Positions 31,641 to 44,504 of a stretch of 64,000 bases of DNA are shown in pieces. Each line of letters opens with the position of its first letter. Within the stretch, counting starts at the first letter, position 1. This stretch comes from Psococerastis gibbosa (lineage: Eukaryota > Arthropoda > Insecta > Psocodea > Psocidae): positions 1 to 64,000 of the forward strand of contig OZ020493.1 in NCBI GenBank assembly GCA_963971405.1, read 5' to 3'. Below the pieces are notes generated by a model. It saw nothing but the letters and a program-made list of their open reading frames with translations. It did not search any database and had not been told where the DNA came from. The translations under genes and the position numbers were made by a program.

Positions 31641-31874
31641 CTCTTGAATTTTATTGGTGTCTTCAACTGATGATCTTGAGGAGTCCTTCATGTCTCAAAA
31701 TATGCCCAGCCATTTGTCTCTTCGTATTGAAATGGCGGCAATAAAAGATATTTTTTCGTTTATTCTAAGCCAGTCTTCGTTCGTTATATGCTCTCTCCAT
31801 GATACGAGACTAAACGTTATAACTAACGCTATTAATTGGAATTCTTCCAAAGTATGGGTAATTATCGCCTAAAA

Positions 31875-32208
31875 CACGGGCTCCCAACCTTTTTCGTCCG
31901 TGGACCACTAGATTATTCTACCATTTTCCGTGGACCACCATCATGGCTATGACAGGAAAATCGTCAAAATCTAGGACCAAGATCAAGTAGCTTGTGCGTA
32001 CAACTACGCTACGTGCTAATATTTGATTAAATGTTTAGGACTGGTATCGGTTGGATTTTAAAGATCAGTGCCAAGACTTACGGTATTTTACCTCAAATTT
32101 CCAATATCTTAGCTGTTTTATTTTATTATTTCCTACTTTGGCCGTGGACCATCTGATATATGTCTGTGGACCACCGGTGGTACATGGACCACAGTTTGGG
32201 AACCCCTG
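31875..32208. mobile_element. hAT-type MITE with GTTCCCAA-type ends (334 bp)
   Basis: CACGGGCTCCCAACCTTTTT on the left and TTTGGGAACCCCTG on the right are imperfect inverted repeats, and CGTGGACCAC recurs inside. The flanks GCCTAAAA and GCCTAAAG match at 7 of 8 bases. Confidence 0.8.
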
Positions 32209-32219
32209 GCCTAAAGGAC

Positions 32220-32995
32220 ATCTAACCTCTTCTTATTATTATTCTTTTCATTCTTCGTCATTTCATTTTGCGTCTTTTTCTTCTTCTTCTTCACCTTCTT
32301 CCCCTTCTCCACCCAATGGCAGATCCACAGTGGGGGTCACGGGGGTCATGATTCCCCCCTAAATAAATAACTAAGATAATATGAATAAATAAATAAAATA
32401 CTGCATAAATAACAAAAAAAGAACAAGAGAACATAATAATATTGTATTACAGTACTCATTCACTCACTTTCACACATCACTCCCCAGAAATTGTTTCAGG
32501 CTGTCCTAAATTTTCCCGAATGATTCTGTGTCCTAGTTTCTACTGTTTCTTCTGGCAAGGAATTCTTAGGAAAGCCTGCATGCTGGGTGTTCATTGCGAA
32601 AGACAGATTCAAAACCATTTCGTTTTCCCCTTAATTTTAAAAACGATTTCTCGGGAGAGGGGGGGGGGCGTACAGGCTACTGTAGCCTGGCTACACCTAC
32701 ATATGCAACTTGTGACCCCCTCCTAATCATCCCGCTGAAGCAGCCATTGTAAATGTAGCAGTATGCTTGAGTCTTTTTTTTCGATAACTCTATAGAAGCA
32801 TTTTCATGGGGTCCAATTGAATTGTATAATTGTTTTTTTTTTTTCTCAAATATATACATCCTACCGACCGGGGAGGCGGTAAGGAAAAAAAGGCAAATTT
32901 ATGTAATGACACTTTCAAATAGGCGGTTCATTCTCACCCTTCCCCATCTCACGCTCTCAACCATAACTGTCAGCAGTAAGCAGAAGCACAGTCAT
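32220..32995. other. No gene recognised
   Basis: Contains TTCTTCTTCTTC, AATAAATAA and poly-T low-complexity tracts. A short C-rich piece near 32305-32360 looks like another MITE end, without a recognisable partner. Confidence 0.4.
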
Positions 32996-33005
32996 TGCCT
33001 ATATG

Positions 33006-33157
33006 CAAGGCCGTAGCCCCCCCCCCCCGAAATGAAATGGCTTGATACTACTCGATAGAATCGGATTTTGAGAGGAAAAATAAAAACCACTATGCAATAT
33101 CCAATGATATTTCTGAACACCCCCCCCCCCCCCGAAAAAATCCTGGCTACGGCCTTG
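33006..33157. mobile_element. hAT-type MITE with CAAGGCCGTAGC ends (152 bp)
   Basis: CAAGGCCGTAGCC and GGCTACGGCCTTG are perfect inverted ends. CCTATATG is duplicated perfectly (32998-33005 and 33158-33165). The interior matches 29020-29208 in inverse orientation. Confidence 0.92.
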
Positions 33158-33499
33158 CCTATATGTGAAGACCAGATAATCAATGCACGGGAAGAAATGG
33201 AAACAGATGGAGGAGCAGTCTATAAACAAAGACTGACAATAGTGCCCATTGTGCTGTGGATCACAATTTGAATGCGTCACCAACTACTTCTTGTCGAGCT
33301 TTCTTTGGATTTGATGGAGCAGGAACTTTACCGGCCTTAGCATCTGCAATAGCTAGGGTAAAAAACTATTATTATTGCTTTCCAATTTATACGTAGTATA
33401 AGGAAAGCTTTGTGATGGTCGAAATTTCCGATTCCGAGATTTCAACGGAATTACACGTTTTGAGGTCCCAGGAACCCAAAAAAAGTGGATTTTACGAAA

Positions 33500-33613
33500 T
33501 GTCTGTCTGTCGCTCTCTCTGTCTGTCTGTATGTCTGTCTGTCTGTATGTCTGTCTGTCTGTCTGTATGTCTGTCTGTCTGTATGTCTGTCTGTATGTCT
33601 GTATGTCTGTATG
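33500..33613. repeat. GTCT microsatellite
   Basis: GTCTGTCTGTAT-type repeats, the complement of the GACA tracts in other family copies. It continues at 35342 beyond the inserted MITE. Confidence 0.9.
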
Positions 33614-35341
33614 CAGTGGCGTAAATAACACCCCCGCAACCCCCGCGGCGCGGGGGGGCGCAGCATTGCTGGGGGCGCACTTCGGTTCCAAAAATTAATA
33701 AGATAATTTAGAAATCTACGTAATTAATAAAAATAATAAATATCAATTTGTTTTCCAAGTTGACTATAATTATGAAATTAGGAACTTCATCTCATTTAAA
33801 ACTAAAAATTTTCTTTCTCGCCAGTACTGCGGTTCACCAGTGGCAGCAGAATGCACTAGGTACCAGCAAAACCAGACAGCGGCTGGAGCGTTTTCCATTA
33901 CTATTTTATTATTTATTCTTCAAAATTTTTCTTCCCGTTCCACCAAGAACGAAGGCAAGGGGGCTTATTGGGCTGCAGCCTCCCCCCCCCCTCCACCGAA
34001 ATGAAAAGTTGAGAATTAAATGCATCTAGTTCGGTAACATGAATATGTCTTCCTCTGTAAATTATAAGCTTTATTGCCGTTAAAATGGCAAAACCCCACT
34101 ATTTCGGGCCTATTTTTTTCAAAATTTTCCTCCGGGTGAGACCCCCGGACCCCCCTGTTTGCTGCAATATGAATAAGCATTCCTTTGTAAGTTTTGTAAA
34201 AATCTAGACATTACTGCTGTTAAAATGCGTAACACCCCACTGTATTGCACTTATATTTTCAATTTTTTTCCCTGGGTGAGACTTCCGGGCCCTCCTCTTT
34301 GGATTACGTGCAATATTATTTCTATAAAATCCAAGCCGTCGTAATGGTAACATAACGATTTAGTCCGCATATCTGCAAAATGATGTCTGGCTGTGTCCCC
34401 ACTAAATTAGCATTTTATGCACCTATGCTATCATATATAGCTTACGAGTAACACCATAAAAACAGCATAACCTCTTAAGAATACACCCGTAGCCCCCCCC
34501 CCCCCCAAAAAAAAAATTCTGGTGACAAAGACATTATGGAGGCTGAAGGCATATAATATCCACAATAATGAAAGGGGAATTAATTCATAGTATGCTTATT
34601 TCTCATGAAAAAAATCAACATATTGACCAAGTACTTTCAAAAAAAATTTATTACTCAAATTGCTTAACCCCAATACTTCAGAGCTATTTTTTCAAACATT
34701 TTCTCCGGAATGGTAGGTTTATTCGTCGTTATAATAATTATCTCAATTGTACTGCTTGCAAACATTGGCGTATATAGAGGGCTCCTGCCCCCCCCCCCCC
34801 AGGAATTCTGGTGGCAAAGACGTTATGGAGGTGAAAGGCATAGTATCCACCAAAACGAAAGGGAAATTAATTCTTGATATGCTTATTTCAAAAGAAAGTT
34901 TGCAAAATGCGTAAAACCTCCCTAATTTGGGCCTATTTATCAATTTTTTTTCCGGGGGAGACCCCCTGGGCCCCCCTTTCTCCTGGTTAGAATATGGGTG
35001 AAACCCAACTAATTTGGGCCCGATTATCAATTTTTTCTCCTAGGGGGGGATCCCCGGGCTCCCTTTTAAGTATAATATGCGTTAAACCTCACTAATTTAG
35101 GCCCATTTATCGATTTTTTCTCCGGGGGTTCAAGGTCTTGGGTTCCTATAAGGCCCTCCCCAGAAATGTTGGGAATTTACGCCAGTACAGCTACCCCCGA
35201 AAAAAATCGTGGCTACGGCCTAGCATTCCACTATTGACAATCTCTCATAACAATGATGAAATAATAAGACAGGGTAGGGCGCACCAAAGGTCTTGCGGGG
35301 GGGGGGGGGGGGGGGCGCAGTAAAAGTTATTTACGCTACTG
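33614..35341. mobile_element. hAT-type composite element (1,728 bp) inside the foldback repeat
   Basis: The ends CAGTGGCGTAAATAAC and GTTATTTACGCTACTG pair at 15 of 16 positions. TCTGTATG, a piece of the host microsatellite, is duplicated perfectly (33606-33613 and 35342-35349). The two outer parts match the solo MITE at 27842-28136. The inner ~1.4 kb is later insertions, including GACAAAGACATTATGG repeats and GGGGGAGACCCC modules at 34.1-35.1 kb. Confidence 0.88.
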
Positions 35342-35999
35342 TCTGTATGTCTGTCTGTCTGTGCGTCGATTTCCGGGCAAACTACTCGGTCGATTTTGAT
35401 GAAATATTACATGTAGGTTTACAAAAATCATACCTCGGGACCTTGTTAAACTATTGAACACCTAAGACATATCTGAAGGTAGAAATCATCGATAGAAAGG
35501 TTTCACAGAAAAATTATTTTTTAGTCATTTTTCATTAAAATTTAGTTATTTTAATTTTTTTACCCCTAGAAGCAAACTATCAAGGGGCAAGCGACCCCCC
35601 GCATTTTTTCAACATTAATAACGAATATAATATATGTGAATTTAAAAGAAATCGTTGGAGCCGTTTTGGATAAATAATTTTTTTAGAAGTTTTTTTGGAG
35701 TTTTTGGAAAATAGCCCCCCCCCCCCCCAAATTAAGATAGCCCAAAATCAAAAAAACCGTCCCGAGGTATGATTTTTGTGAACCTACATGCAGAATTTCA
35801 TCAAAATCGACGGAGCTAGTTTGCACGGAAATCGACGCACAGACAGAGCGACAGACATTTCGAAAAAACCACTTTTTTGGGTTCCTGGGACCTCAAAACG
35901 TGTAAATCCGTTGAGATCTCGGAATCCAAAATTTCAACCATCAAAAAGCTTTCATTATACTAGTATACTACGTATAAATTGGAAAGCAAAAATTTTAGG

Positions 36000-37450
36000 A
36001 GACAAAAATAATTTTTTTTTTAATTTTAAAATTTAATTAAAATTTCAAAAACAAAAGTTTACTTTTTAATTTTTTTAATTTTATTTAACTTTAATAGTTT
36101 AGTGTATAATGTATTTCGTATAATGTATAATTACCATGTCATATTTTTAAAAAAAATTAAATAATAAAAATGTCATATAATTTACTATGCATACTTCAGA
36201 AGTGAAATAGAAAGGAATCAAAGTCTTGGGGTCCTAAAGCCCCCTCCCCCAGAAATTTTGGGAATTTACGCCAATGCAAGACAGTCATATCCGACGCAAT
36301 ATATACAATGTAATATATACGTACACGTCTGTTGCCACGTTTTCCAGCTGTCCCAAAGTAGCGGAAAACATTAAAAAGTGTTGCCCGTTTTTGCAGCTCC
36401 TAACTTTGAATTCTACCAATGCTCCGCCCTCCGCCACCATGCTATATTTTATTCATTGCTAGAAGTTAACCAAACTAAGACGGACAAACGTGACCAATGC
36501 TGTAAAATAAAACATTAAAGATAAGTTTAACAATGTTCAAGTGAACAATACATTTACTTTTACATTATTACGCCATTGCCGTAAAAAGTTCAATAAAATC
36601 AGCACCTTAGATCAACCTCTTCGGTCACCTCTATAGGCAATTCCTGTGTTCAGTTACGACAGGTCACCGATCGAATTGATGTGTAGAGACTCGCACAAGT
36701 GCGAACAAGCTACCACTATGCCATCGAAGTCCTTACAGTTACGTGACTACTTTGAGATTTGGTCAATGGTAGAAACGTAAAGGACTAAAATTTTATAGAC
36801 CATACTATAAGGTGTTTTTAAGAAAAAAATTTCAGTGAATATGATCATTTGGTAAATTTCTGTCATATATAGGCCTATATGTATATGTATATAAATATTA
36901 ATATTAATTTTTATACATGTGTAAATTAAGTATAAATAATGGACCAATCGTGGTTCAGTTACTATGTAACACATAACTTTTGATGCTACTTTTCATGATT
37001 TGCGTTGTTAAAGAAATATAAACGAAGTTAGACAAATCTGAATTTTTCTGGCCTACAAATGACGGTGGCAAGTGGCCAGCCGTATTCTCTGGAAGCACGC
37101 ACGCGCAGTCACGCAGATACCAGATGCGCGGGATCTTCGCAGTCTTCTTCTGTAGTTTCAATCTATCGATTGGCTTGCAGTTAATGTAACAGTCTCCTTC
37201 TCCACTCTTGTCTATCTTCTTATTAGATCAAGGTAAGTGTCTTAGGTCCTTCTTGATTTCATTCAGGTACTCCTGTCTCCGCCCTCCTCTTGGATTGGTG
37301 CCTACGACCATACCCTCAATGAGTTTATGAGTTTTTCATGTCTCTACTTATTGAATTGGCGGCAATAATAGAACTTTTAGATTATATAAATTAACTAAAT
37401 ACATATAATAGAGCAGCGCAGCATTGAATATTGAAAATAATTCTGTTTCA
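36000..37450. other. No gene recognised upstream of the first clear Tudor exon
   Basis: AT-rich sequence with short degraded repeats, including an AATTTACGCCAAT MITE-like end near 36265. No exon joined in frame to 37452 was found here. Confidence 0.4.
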
Positions 37451-37451
37451 G

Positions 37452-37628
37452 AATCCATCGATGGCCCGGTTAGCGCCTGTGATTAGAGGCCATTTGGGCT
37501 GTCCCATTGACCCGAGCCTATACCTGTTCAGTCCGAAAGAGTCAATGGAGCTGGCCAATGTGCGAAGGGCGATCGAACATGAGTTAAATAATATGCGAGT
37601 AGCTACAAAACCTCTGCCACGACGTACG
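37452..37628 (+). CDS. Tudor gene exon 1 (first seen)
   Basis: It follows TTCTGTTTCAG and ends before GTAAGTG, phase 0. The ATG at 37461 has a good context (TCGATGGCC), so translation may start here and bases 37452-37460 would be 5' UTR. The coded stretch DPSLYLFSPKESMELANV fits the N-terminal part of an extended Tudor domain. Confidence 0.75.
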
Positions 37629-40600
37629 GTAAGTGTTTTCAGAATAATTTACAATAAGTAAGTTTATTAAGTAGCGAAACCTAGTAAGATGGCTGATTTT
37701 TTTTTCGGAAAAAGGTTCAACCTGCGTTCATATAGGTTGCACAGGGGAATTTGTGAAAATATAGTTGAGACATTTTGGGGCTTGGCGCATTAAGATAGCA
37801 GTTACGCCACTACCCGGGGTCTTCTCTTTTAATTAGGATTGTTTTATTTTCATGCCTCTGACTTATGGCCAATTGCGTGGTAGAAAAATATATAGCATGT
37901 GTCAAAACGTCTTTGAAAAGACGTGATGGTATTCCAGTTTACCCTTCAGGGAAATATTTCAACATAAGGCCAGTAAAATTAGAGTTGGCGTCGATCTTTG
38001 TGATATAATGGGGGGAGGGGGGGGGGTGGATTGTGATTGTGTATTTATGGTGGGTGCTGTATAATTTTAATAGTATAAAAGAGCGTATCTCTACTGTCGT
38101 GTGTCATCCACTTAGGCATGCTTCGACGCTTCGTGAGTATACCCTCGGCGCTGGCATCTTTTTATGATCTGAGTTGTTTTATGGGTCTGCTAGTCAGTGC
38201 CGGGCTTGACCCAGGGACGGATCCAGCCCATTTTTTTTGGGGGGGGGTAGCTGAGGGTCAAAATAGGAAAAACTTATGTAGGATCGACTAAATTAGAGCG
38301 TAATAACTTAATTTACAATAGATTTACCAAATTTGGGGGGGGGCAGCTACCCCCCTACCCCCCTGTATCCGTCCTTGGCTTGACCTTGTGGGGGTCCCTT
38401 GGCCAGGATTGCGTGGGGGGCTTTTTCGGGCAGAAAAATCTTGCACCCTTACACGAATATTCCACTATCATTTATAAAATAGAGACACAGGATGCAAAAT
38501 AGAATAGAGTAGAGTAAGGCGATTTATCATTAATGCCCCAGTACGTTCCAATTTCCTGCCAAATATTTCGACAAGTTTATTTATTGGCTTTAGTATGTTG
38601 TTTTAGTATTTTTAATTCATTGCGATTTTGTATTTTGGGGCTTTTTTTGGGGAGCCTTTTCTTTTGGAAGCGGGGGCCATGGCCCTCCTGGCCTAATAGA
38701 ATAGCCAAACCCGGCACTGCTGCCAGTGAATCCACTTTCTAGTTACAACATACGGTATTAAGTACATTTTACTTGTTTGGTTCAGTATAAAAATAGGTGG
38801 CCACATTGAACTTTACATGCACTATTGGCCACGATTTCACCTTCAAATAGGCCTATTACATTTCGTAACATGAGGAACCAGTAGAATCCGGGCTGATGGG
38901 CCGTGGTCGAAGTGAAAGCGAACTTCCAAACGTTTCGTCAACATCTGCGGTCGACATCTTCAGTGGAACTGCGTAGACTTCTAAGATTGTATCTCGGAGG
39001 CTCAGCAGCGACTGTGAAGGCAGGAGGTTGTGCTCTGAAATTTATACTACGATGCGGGGTGCTGAGCCTCCAAGATACAATCTTAGAAGTCTACGCAGTT
39101 CCACTGAAGATGTCGACCGCAGATGTTGACGAAACGTTTGGAAGTTCGCTTTCACTTCGACCACGGCCCATAAGCCCGGATTCTACTGGTTCCTCATTCG
39201 ACTCCGGCCGTGAAAGCCTTTGCAGTTATATAACATTTCGTATCGATGGATGATTCATTAATTTCGTAATAAATCTAGATATTCTTGGCATTACAGCATT
39301 TATTTATGGTAAATTAACGTTATATTTAGTAAAGACACCCCTGAGATGAGTAGACGTGTTCGACAGAGCATGACTAATTTTGTGAGCTGATATCTGGCTT
39401 CACCTCCTTGCTGTTGTGGTATATTTTTATCTGCTCCTGTTACTTATACTATAGCTTTCGGAAACGCAGTGGTTCTTATAACCTGCAGTATATCGTAAAA
39501 TATTGTGAATCCAATATGTTGCTATGTTCAGAGGCCTAAAGTTTTAGAATGATGGGGGGGGGGGCAAAACTAAGTAGACCTTATGCCATCATCAGGCTTT
39601 TCGTAAGGATATCTTTCATGCATCCATAGGCTTCCTCTTTCACGGAATCACAGATTCACAAAAATTTAAAGCGTTTGATAGTTCTGAACGGCGAATGATA
39701 GGTTCGAAACTTTAACTGTGCCCCGGCCTTTGCGTTCTTCTCATTCGTGGTGCGCCCCATAATACTCATTCTAGACCCGTCTCCGCACTCCTATTCATTC
39801 ACTTTAAGCGACCGCCCCCTACCATTCGTCTTATATATATTTCAGCGAGCTGCAGTGTACAGCGACTACTTTCAAAGCTGGGAAAGGGTCGAAATCCACA
39901 AGCATGCATACAGAAACGGCTCACTGATCCACCGGGTGTACCTCATTGACCGTGGCGTTTGGATAAAATCGCCCATAATTTTTCTCCCACCGAAGCATTT
40001 GCTCTACAAATTGCCACCGACCGCGGTTAAAGTGGAGCTGGTGGGCCTAAAGGCCGCCCCGCGGCCTTATTCTACCAACAGGTAAGCCATGCCGCCCACA
40101 GTAGAGTTCTAAAAGACAACAATTTAGGAAGAAGTAAAATAACTTTGTCAAGTCAACAAATAATTTACTGTTGTAATGGATTTTTGCTTTCCAATTTATA
40201 CGTAGTATAAGGAAAGCTTTGTGACCGTCGAAACTTTCGATTCCGAGATTTCAACGGATTTACTCGTTTTGGGGTACCAGGAACCCAAAAAAGTGTTTTT
40301 TACGAAATGTCTGTCTGTCGGTCTGTCTGTTCGTCGATTTCCGGGTACACTACTCGGAGGATTTGAGAGAAATTGGCATGTAGGTTCACAAAAATCATAC
40401 CTCGGGACCATTTTATTTTTATTTTGGGCTAACTCAATTTGGGGGGGGGGGTTTATTCTCAAAAAACTCCAAAAAAACGTCTAAAAAAATTATTTCTCAA
40501 AACCGGCTCCAACGATTTCTTTTAAATTCACATATATTCTAGTCGTTCTTAATGTTGATAAAATGCGGGGGGTCGCTTACCCCTTGATAGTTTGCTTCTG

Positions 40601-43600
40601 GGGGTAAAAAAATAAAAATAACTTAATTTTAATGAAAAATGACTAAAAAATAATATTTCTGCGAAACTTTTCTATCGATGATTTCTACCTTCAGGCATGT
40701 TTTAGGTGTTAACTTGAGTAACGAAACCGGACAGTTTGCTTTCCCAAAAACCTATTTGCTTTTGCGCAAAAATTTTTTTTTTTGAAAAAATGATAGAAAC
40801 TTCACGCTGAAATGCATTGCCTGCCCTGCCATTATTACTGTGTTGTAATGTGTCTTAAATATATTGAGGCTACCTCACCTCCAGTGACGTCAGGTGGACA
40901 CCCCCCCCCCCTCCGAGATATCCGAAATTTAACCATAGGAAAATTATTTACCCTGAAATTATTCATTTTCTCTCCCTACTTATTGATAAATTTGAAAGCA
41001 TGTTCGAGTAAACTCGGACCGGTTCTTTTTTCTTTAAATAGAATAAACTTTCAAATTTATACTAGTATCAAAGATTTATAATTTATTTGTAAAAGCAATA
41101 AAAAAGACACCGATTTTCGAACTAAGCTCAGCCCTAAGCCCAGAAATTAATATTTAGCTAAGGCGGCACCTTGGAAATTATGCACGCAATCTTTGGGTAT
41201 TATAGTGTGAGTTTGAGAGTTTCGTCTATTTTCATGATTATGAAATCGTTTAAGCAAATAAACCGGAACACTTGTCCAAAAGCAAAGCATATTTATAGTG
41301 ATGTCGGTGCAGAGGGGTAAAGTTTTAGAATGATGGCGGGGGCAAAACTAAGTAGGCCTAGAGCCCTAGACCTTATATCGCCATCAGATTTTTCGTAAGG
41401 ATATTTTTCATTTTTCTTTTTTCACGGATCACAGAGAAATTTAAAGCGTTTGATATAGTTCTGAACTTCGAATGATGTAGGACCTCAAGGGCGTAGCCAG
41501 AATATTTTTTAATGTTATCATGTTACGGTCTATATTGTATAGACATAATATTGCATTTAACCCAAAGAGGGGGCTCAGAGGTCTCCCCCGGGGGAAAAAT
41601 TTGAAAGTATACGTGCAAAATAGTAGGGTTTCACGCATTTTAATAGTAGTAAAGTATAGCTGTAGATTTTACAAAGCTAACAAGGAATGCTTATATTCAT
41701 ATTGCTGCAAAGCCCCTCCAAAAGGAGCTGGAGGGGAAAGATTGACCGTGCCCCAGCCAACTTTCCGCCCCTGGTGTCACCTACTTTAGAGTGGCCTTTG
41801 GGCTAGCTTATGATCACACTTGTTTACTATAGTAACTGCTTGCTGCATGGCATGGGAGCTTTTTACGAATGTAAACCTTCCACCAGCTACCTATAGTCAA
41901 AGTGGAGAGTTCGATAGCAAGATTTTAAATTACAGTTTCAGGTTAGCATGAAAACAAGACTTTATAGTCTTATTGTTAGCCTTTTGTTTATTTAACTTAC
42001 AATAAAGTCGGTTTCATTTTATCACAGTATTAAAATTTATCCGAATTATACCTTTTTTACCGAGTTACGATTTCCGCGAGTTACAATGCACGCAATCTTT
42101 GGATATTAGTGTGAGTTTCAGTTTCGTCTATTTGCATGATTGTGAAATAGTTTAAGCAAATAAACCGGAACACTTGTCCACATGCAAAGCATAGTTATGG
42201 TGTCTCCTATTTTCCCGGGCTTTTGCTTATTGCCCGGAAGCAAATGCTTACAGGTAAAAACTTCCAAGGTCACGCAGGCTGGTCAAGAAATAATATATTT
42301 TCTAATTTGTTTATAATTATATTATATATAATTAAGGGTCTCAAGCCCAAAATAATACTGAGCCCAACGTTGTTCATTTTGGCGTCCCTGTTTTTAATGC
42401 GTTTTCTCATCCAGAAGTTGGCCTTAAACAGTGGTTCCCAACCTTCTACTTGACACGATCCACTAAGAGTAAAAATAAAATGCGTGACCCACCAATTATA
42501 AATAGGGTAAAAGACAGAGGCGGTCCCAGACCTCATAAAAGGTGAGGCACTTTTCAGTAGCGTAACGATAGGTTTTCGAAGGGGGCGGTGTATAATTTGG
42601 CGCCCCTCCTCACATTTTCATAAAAGTGTATGAAATGGGGAAAGTCGTTCTCATATGGACGTACGCAGCTTTTACATTAATGACCTTAGTGTCCTTTGCG
42701 CATGAGCCAGAGAGTTCGGAGGATTTTTTTTTTTTTTTTTTTTTTTAAATAAGGCTGACACATTGGGGTTTTACGCATTAAGGGTTTTATATTACAGGGA
42801 ATAAATAAAATAGTGCACAAGGGGGGCCCGGGGGTTCCCTCGGGAGAAAAATCTTGAAAAATAGGACAGAAATATAGTGGGGTTTTACGCATTTTGAGTG
42901 CAGTTAACACTTGTATTATGTATTATATATGTATATAGAATGTAACTGCCTTCCAAGGGGGGGGGGGGGGCAATTGCCCGCAGTGCCGGTCGCTGCGTCC
43001 GCCTCTGGTAAAATACTGAAAGACTATTATATATCCATAACGTAGGGGCTCTTAACTTTCATATAATTATGAGTTTATCATTTTTTACTGATTTTGATTG
43101 AGTGAGGTAATTTTTTTAACATTTTTTATTAAGACACTCTCCACGCAAAAAGATATTATTGTGGGGCGTAAGTTAGCTGCTGAGTTTCGTGGCAACATAG
43201 TTTGTTTTTAGTAGTTGCCAACTATATACCCAAGTTTTCGTGACCCACACCAACTCGTCCCCGCGAACCAAAAGTTGGGAGTCGCCGGCCTTAATACCCT
43301 ATGTAAAACTCTGAAATTGACAAAATGGTCTTCATTAATAATGAATTTTTCTCGTATAGAAATAAATAGAGAAATAAAATAAAATACAGAAATGAAAGAG
43401 AAATCACAATTTTTGATTGGTTGGGCCTGGGCACTTTGCATTTTCCTAATCTATTTGTAAATATATATATAAAAATAAATGGCAATGGTGTATTACTGTT
43501 TAACAAAGGGTTAGTTGGACTTACATTGCCTGTTGTGTTAATAGTCATTAGAGGCATGCATATTAACACAACAGGCAACTAACCCTTTGTTAAATTGCAT

Positions 43601-44460
43601 TTTCCTATATGCGAGACAGGGCCATTCATCAGCCTGGGAAGACTTTTAGCTGCCCACGCAAACAGATGACCTGATGCCTGTCGCCTGCAGTTGTAATTGA
43701 AATTAGATAGATATTAAATACGCTCTGGAGATTTTCCCCGATTATCATGTGGGGTTTTGTATTTTTTGTATTTTTGTATTTATTATGTTTCAGCGATGTG
43801 AACGTGTGGCGCGCGGACGCCTGCGCAATGGCCCGAAAGATTTTTTTGAAAGAAGCGCTCGTGCGGGTGAATATGGATAACTTGAAAGGCGACCTGTACG
43901 GGGACATAGAGATCCGGTTGAAAGGAGGGGAAGGATATTGGTCCGTTTCTAAAGAACTGGTTGCACGCGGGTGGGCGGTAAATTGCAGAGAGCCCCAATC
44001 AGGTATGTTTATAATGATCTACAGGTTTGGGTAGAGGTGCTCGGGGACATCCAAGTGCCGACGATGGAAAAGGAGAACCTCTGGTCACCGCCCGTGGGCG
44101 GTACAACGCCATGCACTGATACCAGGTACAAATGTTAACAGAGGCGTGCATGGGTAGATAGTGATGAGCAGTGGCGTTACAACTGAAAGCTGGCGACAAC
44201 GAAGAAAAATGAAAAACAATAATATTCTATTTGGAGCTAAAAGAGAGACTACTTGGGCTTAGTCTAATTAGTATTGAAAACACTATTCCCTTTATTTTAT
44301 AGAAAAAATTATCATATTAGCTACCCATAAATCTTTTCCAGCAAATATTATTTTAAAAATTAACTTTTTAAAACTTCAATGTGCAGGTGCTGACTCACTG
44401 AAAGACGATTTAGGCTCTATGGGATGAATTTTATTATAATAAAATTATTATAATAAACTT

Positions 44461-44504
<44 letters not shown>

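Larger units (their letters stand above)
33376..35988. mobile_element. FB repeat family, foldback copy interrupted by a MITE
   Basis: Both outer ends carry the same long arm in opposite orientation: TGCTTTCCAATTTATACGTA at 33376, and its complement ending at 35988. Each arm continues through the GGTTCCTGGGACCTC region into a GACA/GTCT tract. This shows the family is a foldback with arms over 200 bp, and that copies 1-3 carry only one full arm. The left arm's GTCT tract is split by the element at 33614-35341. Confidence 0.75.

Noticed and set aside
33353..33691. Long open frames rich in TDRQ or SVCL repeats
   Set aside because: They are translations of the GACA/GTCT microsatellite, open in several frames on both strands.
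39747..40085. Single-exon gene starting at 39747
   Set aside because: The first 33 codons lie upstream of a clear splice acceptor at 39845; the conserved part starts exactly at the exon border.
41486..41773. MITE with CAAGGGCGTAGCCAG and CCGCCCCTG ends
   Set aside because: The ends only partly match and the flanks show no duplication; probably ends of two different insertions.
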